Below, piece after piece: positions 42,321 through 50,247 of a stretch of DNA of 64,000 nt. The stretch is taken from assembly GCA_905233825.1 (NCBI GenBank), contig CAJOFE010000004.1, forward strand, positions 124,001 through 188,000, given 5' to 3'. Below the pieces are notes generated by a model that was not told where the DNA came from, searched no databases, and saw only the letters and a program-made list of their open reading frames with translations. Source of the DNA: an uncultured Prevotella sp. (lineage in GTDB: Bacteria > Bacteroidota > Bacteroidia > Bacteroidales > Bacteroidaceae). Both the position numbers and the translations under genes were made by a program. Numbering within the stretch: position 1 is the first letter of the stretch; each line of letters opens with the position of its first letter.

Positions 42321-42920
42321 ATGAAAAGATTATCATTGGCCATTATCTTTGCATGCTGCACGCTGGCACTGGCAGCACAAGAAGGCATCCGAGTGAACTA
42401 TCAGGGCACAAAACCCTCTATCAGCGACTTTGTATGGGCATACCTTTCCTCATTTACAGATGACGAAGATGACTGTATCGATGAATCGACCAATGCTTTC
42501 AAGCAGGCATGGATCAAGCATCGTAATGGTGAGCCACAGGAAGAAGGCGAAACGCTTACTGTCGACGAGAAGAACGGCTATGTGCTCTATGAAATCAAAC
42601 AAGGAGAACACTTGTCGAAGTGGGAGATGTGCTACTGGAACGAGGCTGACCAACAGCACAAGCTGTTTGCCTATAACGTGTGGAGCTACACGAATGGCAA
42701 GCCTAGCTTGGGGCAATTTGACACCCTGATTTTCTATCGCTACAACAATGCCACGAAGAAGATGACCATGTGCGAAACGCCAGGCTTCGAGGTGGAATAT
42801 TATAACACTTCCTACTCGCTGCCACATACAGGCAAGGACATCATTGTCACAAAGTGGAATGACAACGGAACAAAGAAGCAGCAGACGCTGAAGTGGAACG
42901 GAAGCAAGTTCAGCTTCTGA
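42321..42920 (+). CDS. Secreted protein of unknown function
   Basis: A 199-residue protein with a signal peptide ending at LALAAQEG. The mature part is rich in Trp, Tyr and charged residues, with repeated strand-like segments (YVLYEIKQGEHLSKWEMCYW, DTLIFYRYNNATKKMTMCET) and an end QTLKWNGSKFSF, suggesting a beta-rich periplasmic or surface protein. No family is recognised. It is a single gene on the plus strand between two minus-strand groups; the short perfect palindrome TCGCAAG-G-CTTGCGA (42932-42946) after the stop may contribute to termination. Confidence 0.75.
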   Translation: MKRLSLAIIFACCTLALAAQEGIRVNYQGTKPSISDFVWAYLSSFTDDEDDCIDESTNAFKQAWIKHRNGEPQEEGETLTVDEKNGYVLYEIKQGEHLSKWEMCYWNEADQQHKLFAYNVWSYTNGKPSLGQFDTLIFYRYNNATKKMTMCETPGFEVEYYNTSYSLPHTGKDIIVTKWNDNGTKKQQTLKWNGSKFSF

Positions 42921-42956
42921 ACAATTTTGCCTCGCAAGGCTTGCGAAAACGAAAGA

Positions 42957-44078
42957 TTATTCCCAGACCACCAAGTCGCGAGGCAGGGCAATCCTCTTTG
43001 CCTCGCCACGCAGACCATCTATATAATAATGTCGAGCCAGATGGTCGTCGAACTGCCCCACGAAAGCCCCCCGGATACGGGCACATTTCTCGTTGATGGA
43101 GTTCAGCAGCGGGTTCGTCACATCCTCAATGCTTCTGATCACCCGCTCGCTCATCCCGTAAGGTTTCAGCTTGACATATATTTGTGTCAGCTCCTCCCTA
43201 TAGTCCGGCAGGTGCTTGAACAAGATTCCCTCAGGATGCTTCAGGAACAGCAGATATACAGCCTTCACCAGAGGCTCCATCTTGATTTCCATATTGTTGT
43301 ATTCTGGCAACAACATCCCATAGTCCTTTGTTATTACCAAACGGCTCAGCCTATCGTCAGGATGTATTAACTGCTCCAAGATGTATTGCGAAATACCCCT
43401 TTGTCTCAGTTTGGCTATGCGCTCCTTCACTTCTTCAATCAGGTCATTTGTGTTCTCTTCACCTATTTGGGAGTTGAAACGCTCATCAGCATCTTCATCT
43501 GGTTTCCAGTCATCGACTAAATCATATTGTGTGTTGGATGGCAATAACCGTTCGTGCAGTTCCTCTTCATGAGCAATCTGCTTGCCAATCCTATGCAACT
43601 GATCTGCCAAAGACTCATTACTCTTAGAAGATAGCGGATAGAAACGGTTGATGGCTTTGCCTTTTCCATCGTTTCCTCTGAGAATATCCTCAGTACGAAT
43701 CAGACCATGTTGCATCCGCCTCCTGTCATCAGAATGTTGCAGATATTGCAACAGGAAATCATTTCCTATTGTCGTACTGGTCAACTCTGCTTCCGTTAGG
43801 TAGGGAGCACGATACTGAAGAACCTCTTTGTTTACCAACCGTTTCATCAGCAACGGAAGATAGATGATGTGGAAACCTATCATTTGTCCCCATCTTTCAA
43901 TGACCTCAGGCTTCTTCTCAAACAACTCCGTCAGCTCCTTGTCTTCTTTGCTGGCCACATAGATCAGTTCTTTGGGAGCCAGCTTGCCTTCCAATCCGAA
44001 CTCAAATTGATTGACACTTAACTTTAGGTACTCTTCTGGTAATAGTGATTGACGATTATTATTTCCCATATAGTTCAT
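42957..44078 (-). CDS. Conserved-looking protein of unknown function in the kinase island
   Basis: A 373-residue, mostly helical and charged protein without signal peptide or membrane helix. Segments that look conserved are VYLLFLKHPEGILFKHLPDY and the C-terminal ARHYYIDGLRGEAKRIALPR; I cannot assign a function. The linker at 165-215 is acidic and rich in Asp/Glu. It lies directly downstream of a decayed kinase start (44074-44229), overlapping it slightly, so in an ancestor it probably followed a complete kinase gene. The second ATG at 44069 is an alternative start. Confidence 0.7.
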   Translation of the reverse strand: MNYMGNNNRQSLLPEEYLKLSVNQFEFGLEGKLAPKELIYVASKEDKELTELFEKKPEVIERWGQMIGFHIIYLPLLMKRLVNKEVLQYRAPYLTEAELTSTTIGNDFLLQYLQHSDDRRRMQHGLIRTEDILRGNDGKGKAINRFYPLSSKSNESLADQLHRIGKQIAHEEELHERLLPSNTQYDLVDDWKPDEDADERFNSQIGEENTNDLIEEVKERIAKLRQRGISQYILEQLIHPDDRLSRLVITKDYGMLLPEYNNMEIKMEPLVKAVYLLFLKHPEGILFKHLPDYREELTQIYVKLKPYGMSERVIRSIEDVTNPLLNSINEKCARIRGAFVGQFDDHLARHYYIDGLRGEAKRIALPRDLVVWE

Positions 44079-44229
44079 CTATCATATTGAAAACCACATT
44101 AAAATTCGACTGTCATCACACAGGCTATCCGTCATCAACCAATATCGGTCATAAATAACTCAATTCCTCAACATTATCTTTTACCGATTTACTGGCTTCT
44201 ATGTATTCTGATACCAACGGGTAGTTCAT
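44074..44229 (-). pseudogene. Relic of the N-terminus of a protein kinase like the one at 45-47 kb
   Basis: Read leftward from 44229 the frame gives MNYPLVSEYIEASKSV, then DNVEELSYL, a stop, PILVDDG, a stop, PV, two stops and NFNVVFNMIDE. This aligns almost without gaps with residues 1-53 of the intact kinase (MYPLISEYVETIKSA, DNFEELSYLRPVLGEDG, NFAVVFKMKDE). Four in-frame stops and the absence of everything after the glycine-rich loop show it is dead. It is evidence of an earlier duplicate or recombination at this locus. Confidence 0.85.
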
Positions 44230-44247
44230 TGCAAAAACCATCTATAA

Positions 44248-45129
44248 TCATTTAACTTTTGCCAGATAGTAATCTAAAATGTCTTTACTATTTATACCTT
44301 TGTTGTTTACAATCTCTTCAAAATTCATTCCTTCTATCCATTTTTTCGAAATATTATCATTATCGAACACTTTAAATAAAGTTTTTATCAATATTATTGT
44401 CAATGTAACCAACATGTCATAAATCAAAGAATAATGTGCGATTGAATTAGGATTTCTTGCATTGCTCAGAAAAAGTCCATGAACGAATTGTGAAAGGTAT
44501 TTTGAAACAAAGTCTGACATTTGTTGATTACAGCCAACCTTCTTATAAATGCCTTTCCAATCATAATAATTTTTATCATCATCAGATTCTATTGATTTAT
44601 ATTTCCAGTCTTTTGCTTTAATTATCTTTCTTGCTATTATTGGTGATTTCGACATATAATGATGGTTTAACAACAGCCTTTCTATGCCATCTTGAATTTT
44701 TTGCATATCATTAATAGATAGTTTTGCATTTTTTTTATGCCGCATATTATCTGTTTCTGAAATTATGGTATTGTTTGTAAGCTCCAATGAGCATAACTCA
44801 TTAAACTTTGAACATCCATCTAACAAATAGAGATAATGCCTAAACGCTACTTCATCACCATTGGCATTATCATATATAAAACAATAGGCACAAACACTAT
44901 CTAAGATTATACGCAAAAGGCCATATGAAGATATTGGGTCACTACATTGACTCAACATCACCTCTATAGTAGATAGAGATTTATATATTCGTTTAAGAAT
45001 AACCACTTGATAACTTTTAATGTCATCTACATTATTCGAATTATATATTCCTGCTAAAACGTTTATAAATGCTTTTAATATTAATACATAAGCATTAAAA
45101 ACACTTTTCAGAGGTATTTCATCTTTCAT
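44248..45129 (-). CDS. AT-rich unknown helical protein of the kinase island
   Basis: A 293-residue cytoplasmic protein, almost wholly helical. Segments such as SYGLLRIILDSVCAYCFIYD, FRHYLYLLDGCSKFNELC and YLSQFVHGLFLSNARNPN resemble DUF5677-like helical proteins (possibly HEPN-related), but the match is weak and I leave it unassigned. Base composition is clearly more AT-rich than its surroundings. It starts 10 bases after the kinase stop codon, so it is probably translated from the kinase message. Confidence 0.7.
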   Translation of the reverse strand: MKDEIPLKSVFNAYVLILKAFINVLAGIYNSNNVDDIKSYQVVILKRIYKSLSTIEVMLSQCSDPISSYGLLRIILDSVCAYCFIYDNANGDEVAFRHYLYLLDGCSKFNELCSLELTNNTIISETDNMRHKKNAKLSINDMQKIQDGIERLLLNHHYMSKSPIIARKIIKAKDWKYKSIESDDDKNYYDWKGIYKKVGCNQQMSDFVSKYLSQFVHGLFLSNARNPNSIAHYSLIYDMLVTLTIILIKTLFKVFDNDNISKKWIEGMNFEEIVNNKGINSKDILDYYLAKVK

Positions 45130-45139
45130 GTCTTTGTTA

Positions 45140-46981
45140 TTAATGAGTATATACTAAATTATACCTTAACAAATACAAATCTGCATATTCTTTCGGAACG
45201 TCAATTCCTTTAAAATGATCACATCCGAAATAATTGTCTTGATCTTCTTTCAAGACAAAGGAATTATATATTACTTTTTCAAGATTTGGACACCAAGCAA
45301 AAGAACAACTCATTTCTTTCAGTGAAGGGGGCAGTTCAACTATCCGCAAACGCTCTAATCCATAAAAAGCAAATGTATTTATTTTCTCTACCCCATTAGG
45401 CACGAAAAATCGTTCCTGATTTGAAAAGACACAAATCAGTGTCTTCATGTCACTTGAAAAGAGAGCACCTCCGCGGACTTGAAAGAATGGGGAATATGAA
45501 ACTATCTTTTCAAGAGGGTTTCCTGCGAACGGATTTCCTTTGATTGATCTAAGTGATAAGGGTAACACTATTTCATCAACATTACAATCAGCATAAGCTT
45601 CATGCCCGATGTGCTTTATTCCTTTAATGATAGGAATATGGGTAATATTAATGCATCCAGAAAAAGTTCCGTCATCTATTACCTTTAGCTTTTCCAACGA
45701 GTGAGGTCCTGTGCTATACAATCCACAACCTTGGAATGCATATGCGCCTATACATTCTACACTTTCAGGTAATATAATCTTATACAAATTTTCACAACCC
45801 TGAAAAGCACGTTTCCCAATTACTTTTAGGCTTGGTGATGCGACGACTTCATTCAACTCTTTGCAAGAATTGAAAGCATCATCACAAATAATCATAGTTT
45901 GGGGATTAATTGTGATTTTCTTTACATCTGCTCCTTTTAACAAACGCAGACAATCCTTACTATATATTATACCATTTAAATCTACCCATGTGTCACGGAA
46001 ATCATTTTCATTCGCTTTTGTCGGAAACACTTTAATTGGCACTCCGTTTATATTTAAAGCATCACGAGTTGTTATTGGGGGTTTGTTTATACGATATAAT
46101 ATTAAAGGAATATTATGTAAATTTTTCTCAAAACAAGTAATAGTGAAAACGCTTATTAATTTGTTGACATCGGCTTCATTAGAAGGATAGAGTTTCATTA
46201 ACATAACACATTTGCTAATGTCAATATAGTCCTCTTCTGAAAACAGCAATCTTCCTTCAGTACCATAATCTTCCAATAAATGAGGATTAAGAGAAATGGC
46301 TTTCAATGAAAGAAGAATAGATACCAATGGGAAATCATCAATATGCTCATCGAAATCATCTTCTGTCCGCAAGGGGTGACGGAAATCAGGGGAACCGAGT
46401 TCACGAGCCTTCTGACCTTTCATAGCAGGTACATACATTCCATCGTAATCGACAAGGACGAGGGTACCGTCTTCACGAACCAAAATATTATCAGGTTTCA
46501 GGTCACCATGAGCAAAAGGCTGAGGGATGAGCCACTGTGCCAACTGGCTGAAACGATAAGCCAACATTTCAAGGGCATACTTATCATCAAGATTCTCACG
46601 CAGGTATTTGTCAAGCGTCTTGCCTTCCACCCAATCCATTAACAATACAGGAAACTTTGTTTCCGTAGTCTGATTCGTATCAACAAATAGTTCCTCCTCT
46701 AAATATCGGATAGAGACCAAATAAGGTGACGACACATCTTCCAGTTCTTTGGCTATATCACGATAAGCCTCTGCCCGGCCTTTCTGCTCCTTCGTGAAAC
46801 ACTTCACAGCATAGAACTTTCTACTCTGTTCGTCCTTCATCTTGAAGACCACAGCAAAATTACCGCTGGTCATTACAGGTAGCCCATCCTCACCCAATAC
46901 CGGCCTCAGATAGCTCAGTTCTTCAAAGTTATCTCCTGCCGATTTGATGGTTTCTACATATTCTGATATTAGTGGGTACAT
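45140..46981 (-). CDS. Ser/Thr protein kinase-like protein with BspA-type leucine-rich repeats
   Basis: A 613-residue protein with no signal peptide. Residues 25-240 are a eukaryotic-like kinase domain: glycine-rich loop region SGNFAVVFKM, ATP-binding Lys in YAVKCF, a conserved Glu region, catalytic loop HGDLKPDNIL (His158, Asp160, Lys162, Asn165) and DYDG in place of DFG, so it could be active. Residues about 370-600 are BspA-type (LRR_5) repeats (VIGKRAFQGCENLYKIILPE, CIGAYAFQGC). The lack of export signal implies the repeats sense something inside the cell. Base composition is AT-rich. It has its own promoter and is followed after 10 bases by the unknown gene at 44248. Confidence 0.88.
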   Translation of the reverse strand: MYPLISEYVETIKSAGDNFEELSYLRPVLGEDGLPVMTSGNFAVVFKMKDEQSRKFYAVKCFTKEQKGRAEAYRDIAKELEDVSSPYLVSIRYLEEELFVDTNQTTETKFPVLLMDWVEGKTLDKYLRENLDDKYALEMLAYRFSQLAQWLIPQPFAHGDLKPDNILVREDGTLVLVDYDGMYVPAMKGQKARELGSPDFRHPLRTEDDFDEHIDDFPLVSILLSLKAISLNPHLLEDYGTEGRLLFSEEDYIDISKCVMLMKLYPSNEADVNKLISVFTITCFEKNLHNIPLILYRINKPPITTRDALNINGVPIKVFPTKANENDFRDTWVDLNGIIYSKDCLRLLKGADVKKITINPQTMIICDDAFNSCKELNEVVASPSLKVIGKRAFQGCENLYKIILPESVECIGAYAFQGCGLYSTGPHSLEKLKVIDDGTFSGCINITHIPIIKGIKHIGHEAYADCNVDEIVLPLSLRSIKGNPFAGNPLEKIVSYSPFFQVRGGALFSSDMKTLICVFSNQERFFVPNGVEKINTFAFYGLERLRIVELPPSLKEMSCSFAWCPNLEKVIYNSFVLKEDQDNYFGCDHFKGIDVPKEYADLYLLRYNLVYTH

Positions 46982-47003
46982 AAGCCTTTAGTCATTGATT
47001 TTG

Positions 47004-47011
47004 CAAAGATA
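47004..47011 (-). promoter_or_regulatory. -7 element of the kinase promoter
   Basis: TATCTTTG on the minus strand, with TTTG 18 bases further upstream. The surrounding 60 bases resemble the promoter of the zinc-ribbon/ATPase operon at 48633-48640. Confidence 0.65.
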
Positions 47012-47065
47012 CAACTTTTTTCTGAAAGACAAAGGATTTGGGGGAAATATTTTCATTCCACATGA

Positions 47066-47989
47066 CTAATTATCTGTTCGCAAGTCAAGGGTATCAATGA
47101 GGCTTTTGATTGTAGCATTGCCTGTTGCAGCATCCTCCTGATGCTGCAAAGAATCGGTGCTGCCTCCCTGACTGCCCCTAAGGTACAGATCCCACCATGT
47201 CATCAGACATCTCCTGTTTACAATCCGCCCCTTATGCTTCAGTATCTCCAATGCTATCATATCGTGCAGGTCGTGGCCATGCTCATCTTCATAGATGTGG
47301 AAAACTTCATATTTGATCATGCCAAGGACTACATCGCTACCTATTTTTTCGAAGTAGCCACTTAGGTCGATCAATGAGGGCTTCACGCCTTCCGGACCTT
47401 CCCTATAGTTCCAGGTACAGCAGGTTGCCACTACTGGTATATTCATTCGCAGGGCAAGCATCTTCATCTGACCTGGCACATGACGACCCTCGTCAGAATA
47501 ATACAGGATGGCCTCATCGAAGAAAGCTATCTTGATGCCATGCTTAAGAATAATGTCCTGTAGCATATCTATAAAGCGCCGATCACCTCTGTATTCAACA
47601 ACAAACAAAGGAGCACCGCTTAACATCTGCAGATAATCGGCCACCTCCTGACGGTGAACTGGATTAAGGACTTCATGCACATTGCAGGTTTCAATGCTGC
47701 AATAGTATGCCGCCATTGAGGCCAGGAAACTGCGCGTATTCATCCCATGCAACACCAACAGCGTTGGGATATGCTGGTCAACAGCAAACAGATTCAGTTG
47801 CTTGATGACGAAAGCCGTCTTTCCGCTATCCTCTCCTCCGCAGATCGTTGTCAGTTCTCCCGGATAATAGCCGCCAAGAATCTTATCAAGAAATCTGACG
47901 CCAGTCAATAGCGGGCGCACATCTCGCTGTTTCTCTTGGTCTATTATCTCACTAATATGTCTCATCTCGCTTTCTGTAGTATTCATCAT
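47066..47989 (-). CDS. DnaB C-terminal-like RecA-fold ATPase
   Basis: A 307-residue protein formed by a single RecA-type core: Walker A GGEDSGKTA, Walker B KIAFFDEAIL, entry segment LLTGVRFLDKILGGYYPGEL as in DnaB, RadA and KaiC. The DnaB N-terminal domain is missing, so it is not a replicative helicase by itself. A C-terminal tail of about 40 polar residues follows. It may be a loader, motor or regulatory ATPase. It lies 17 bases after the zinc-ribbon gene and shares its message. Confidence 0.8.
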   Translation of the reverse strand: MMNTTESEMRHISEIIDQEKQRDVRPLLTGVRFLDKILGGYYPGELTTICGGEDSGKTAFVIKQLNLFAVDQHIPTLLVLHGMNTRSFLASMAAYYCSIETCNVHEVLNPVHRQEVADYLQMLSGAPLFVVEYRGDRRFIDMLQDIILKHGIKIAFFDEAILYYSDEGRHVPGQMKMLALRMNIPVVATCCTWNYREGPEGVKPSLIDLSGYFEKIGSDVVLGMIKYEVFHIYEDEHGHDLHDMIALEILKHKGRIVNRRCLMTWWDLYLRGSQGGSTDSLQHQEDAATGNATIKSLIDTLDLRTDN

Positions 47990-48006
47990 GATTCTTTACT
48001 TTTTAT

Positions 48007-48612
48007 TTATGTGATATATGACATGTGATAGTGCAATCGGGCGCTATGGCATTGGGGACAGAACAAAGGGGCATCGTTCCCTTTGAATATCGATTCCTCT
48101 TTCTTCCTGACTATAGTGCCACATTTGGAACATACGAGATCTTCTTCTGCTTCGCCAAATGTATGATATTTCTCACTCTTGTTATACTCAACTAAGAATG
48201 CATGACAGTTAGGACATTGTCTGCCAATCTTGCATGAGTTCAGCCCATGAACAAAACTTATTATTTCCTCCTGATAGCCACAATCTGCACATTTGATGAC
48301 ACCAGCACCTCCCATCTGAGAAAAACAACAATATTGTTCGTCTGGCCGCAAACCCAATCTCTCCTTTAGCCTGTTCTTTTCCCTTTCCTCCTTCCTGCAT
48401 TGTCTGACCTCTTTCAGTTTTTCCAATAAGACTACGATGCCAACAAATGGCAAAAGCGGAATGAGAAAAGGTGGAACGAATATCAAAGCCAGCACTTGCC
48501 TAAATGTTGTCTTCTCTGAATCCTCTTTTTTGTTGTATGCACGTACACAAACGCCTATGATATCGCATACAAGCCAATAGATAAGCAAATAATGTATCCA
48601 AGTCATCATCAC
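48007..48612 (-). CDS. Membrane protein with two C-terminal zinc ribbons
   Basis: A 201-residue protein. Two membrane helices (about 5-22 and 40-62) anchor a charged coiled segment and then Cys-rich modules: CADCGYQ with CPNC, and CSKCG with CPQC, two zinc ribbons facing the cytoplasm or periplasm. The function is unknown; zinc ribbons often bind nucleic acid or partner proteins. It is the first gene of a two-gene operon with the DnaB-like ATPase, and its promoter resembles that of the kinase. Confidence 0.75.
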   Translation of the reverse strand: MMMTWIHYLLIYWLVCDIIGVCVRAYNKKEDSEKTTFRQVLALIFVPPFLIPLLPFVGIVVLLEKLKEVRQCRKEEREKNRLKERLGLRPDEQYCCFSQMGGAGVIKCADCGYQEEIISFVHGLNSCKIGRQCPNCHAFLVEYNKSEKYHTFGEAEEDLVCSKCGTIVRKKEESIFKGNDAPLFCPQCHSARLHYHMSYIT

Positions 48613-48632
48613 AATTTTTTAGTTTATGCCTG

Positions 48633-48640
48633 CAAAAATA
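48633..48640 (-). promoter_or_regulatory. -7 element of the zinc-ribbon/ATPase operon
   Basis: TATTTTTG on the minus strand, with TTG 18 bases upstream, the same spacing as at the kinase promoter. Confidence 0.6.
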
Positions 48641-48705
48641 CAACTTATTTCTCGAAGACAATGCATCTTTGGGAAATTATTTGTTTTCACAAGCCTTGCG
48701 GAAAT

Positions 48706-48729
48706 AAAAAAAGGAAGCGAACCGCTTCC
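48706..48729 (-). terminator. Terminator of the mntA-hepT unit
   Basis: GGAAGCG (48713-48719) pairs with CGCTTCC (48723-48729); on the minus strand it is followed by seven T (48706-48712). Confidence 0.8.
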
Positions 48730-48758
48730 CTTATATCTCTTGTGCCTTTGTTAAGCAT

Positions 48759-49196
48759 TTATGTCATATCCGTCTCTTCAATGATATTATCAGTATTGTC
48801 GGCATCTTCAGAGAACATTTGCTCCTTAAAAAATTGTATAGCTTTCTTCAATGGCTCCAGTTCCTTATTGATCACTTCAAAAACGACATCTGCATCAACT
48901 TCAAAATAATGGTGGGCCATTATGTCACGTATTCCCATTACCTTTTTCCACGGGATACTTGGATAGGTTGGCAACAATTTGCTTTCAGACACTTTATCTA
49001 ATTTCTTTACCGACTCACCAATGGCAATCAAAACCATACATGCAGCATCAAGCTTTTCCATCCCACCTGGCGTTGACAAAAAGTCATCCACAGAGTGAAT
49101 GGATGCAGTTCTCTCTTGCACCCTGTTGATAGCAAGCTCCAACTGATCAAGCGTATGCCATACGAGAGGCAGGTTCTCTGATGATTTCGATTCCAT
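48759..49196 (-). CDS. hepT: HepT-like HEPN toxin (DUF86)
   Basis: A 145-residue HEPN-domain protein. The motif RDIMAHHY fits R-x4-H-x-Y, where Arg and His form the RNase site and the Tyr is the residue modified with AMP by MntA in characterised MntA/HepT systems. The start MESKSSENLPLVW at 49196 overlaps the end of the antitoxin gene by 50 bases; upstream in-frame ATGs lie deeper inside that gene. The acidic C-terminal tail (EDADNTDNIIEET) is extra. It is followed by a terminator. Confidence 0.85.
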   Translation of the reverse strand: MESKSSENLPLVWHTLDQLELAINRVQERTASIHSVDDFLSTPGGMEKLDAACMVLIAIGESVKKLDKVSESKLLPTYPSIPWKKVMGIRDIMAHHYFEVDADVVFEVINKELEPLKKAIQFFKEQMFSEDADNTDNIIEETDMT

Positions 49197-49470
49197 CCTT
49201 TTCAATCTGTTTAAGCAGGAAAGCATTATTGTTACGGTGTTTCCGAATGAGATCCACATCGTAGCCGAGCAGGTCTTCGAGGAATTGCTTCAGACCTACC
49301 ATCTGAAACAAATCGGGCTCCATCTCGACGAACACATCAACATCGCTTGACTCATGCTGCTCGTTACGAGCCACAGAGCCAAACAAGCGAAGCGAACGGA
49401 CGCCATAGTCCTCAACTATCGTATCGGCATTCGCTAAAATCCTGTCTATGCATTCCTGTCTGTTCAACAT
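49147..49470 (-). CDS. mntA: MntA-like nucleotidyltransferase antitoxin
   Basis: A 107-residue minimal nucleotidyltransferase with the motif GSVARNEQHESSDVDVFVE: GS, then two Asp for metal binding, with a third acidic residue expected in DVDLI. In known systems it neutralises HepT by transferring AMP to its Tyr. The start MLNRQECIDRIL at 49470 is supported by TATCTTTG only 9 bases upstream (49479-49486), so the message is nearly leaderless. The Arg-Asn in place of Arg-Gly after GSVA is a small deviation. Confidence 0.87.
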   Translation of the reverse strand: MLNRQECIDRILANADTIVEDYGVRSLRLFGSVARNEQHESSDVDVFVEMEPDLFQMVGLKQFLEDLLGYDVDLIRKHRNNNAFLLKQIEKDGIEIIREPASRMAYA

Positions 49471-49737
49471 ATTCGTTGCAAAGATATGAAGAAAAAATGA
49501 TGTTTGCAAATAATTGGGAGAGAAATTGTAGAAAAAGTATTTCCACAAGGTTTCTTGAACCGCGTCCCGTTAATTATTGCAAAGCTGTGTTAAACGGTCA
49601 GATGCCTCCTTTCTCATACGAGCGAGCCGCTATTTTCATTTAGGAGGGCGCTAATTTCAACGAGCGACGTGCTTGTTTCGTTTTGCTGCGTCCAATTTCT
49701 TTCCAAAAACAGAAAAGCATATAAAAACCGAAAAAGG

Positions 49738-49815
49738 TGGCCTCTTTTGGGTAAAAAGATGCCTTCTCTAAGGCCAAAAGGTGCCTTCTCTAAGGCCAAG
49801 AAACGGCATCTTTTT
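49738..49815. repeat. GCCTTCTCTAAGGCC palindromic repeat cluster
   Basis: GATGCCTTCTCTAAGGCC and GGTGCCTTCTCTAAGGCC follow one another, bordered by GGTGGCC and GGCATC. The units match those at 5151-5203 in the opposite orientation. Confidence 0.7.
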
Positions 49816-49957
49816 TATTACATTCGCGCACGCGCGTATGCGCGCGCACACTTATAATTTTTCAATAAAAAATCTGCACTTCTGTTACAGTTCGTTGTAA
49901 ACCTCTATCTGACAATGAGATAGATAGGTGCAGATATGGTGACAATAGTGACAGATA
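49800..49957 (-). repeat. Dispersed intergenic element, copy B
   Basis: Inverted relative to copy A at 5011-5160, with the same order of blocks. The copies differ by many substitutions and small indels, so they are not a recent duplication. Confidence 0.75.
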
Positions 49958-50175
49958 TTCCAAAATTTGGCACAAAAAGCTGCATTTTTTTGAAGAAAAA
50001 CTATCAAAAAAGATAAAAAACGTGCAAAACTGGGGTGAAAAACAGCAAAATTTCCCTGTTTTTACCCCCAAAAACGGTCTTTTGGGGCAGGAATGAAGCA
50101 AATAAATACAGAAAATTACAAAAATGCAGCAAAAAATCGAAAAAACTACGAATTATATAGATTACTGTGAAGGAA

Positions 50176-50212
50176 AGAATTAGGAGCGTCCCCGTTGGGC
50201 GCTCCTAATTCT
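50176..50212 (-). terminator. Terminator of the arabinose operon
   Basis: A perfect 13-bp stem, AGAATTAGGAGCG (50176-50188) with its complement (50200-50212), has an 11-base loop and lies 35 bases after the araA stop codon. The T-run is weak. The arm TAGGAGCGTCC also occurs inverted at 5217-5227. Confidence 0.7.
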
Positions 50213-50247
50213 ATACTCAGGGTCTTGTTCAGACCTTAACCCTTAGA

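Larger units (their letters stand above)
49471..50175. other. Gene-free repeat-rich intergenic region
   Basis: No protein gene is supported here. In order it holds the mntA promoter, an AT-rich stretch, GCCTTCTCTAAGGCC palindromes (49738-49815), the alternating CGCGCACGCGCGTATGCGCG tract, copy B of the dispersed element (49800-49957) and an A/T-rich part with AAAAAC runs up to the terminator at 50176. Confidence 0.7.

Noticed and set aside
47066..47989. Replicative helicase DnaB
   Set aside because: Only the RecA-like core is present and the N-terminal domain is missing; it is one third shorter than DnaB and sits in an accessory island.
5011..49957. A 45-kb composite transposon bounded by the inverted element copies
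   Set aside because: The copies are old and diverged, no target duplication or transposase is visible, and the interval is filled with core genes.
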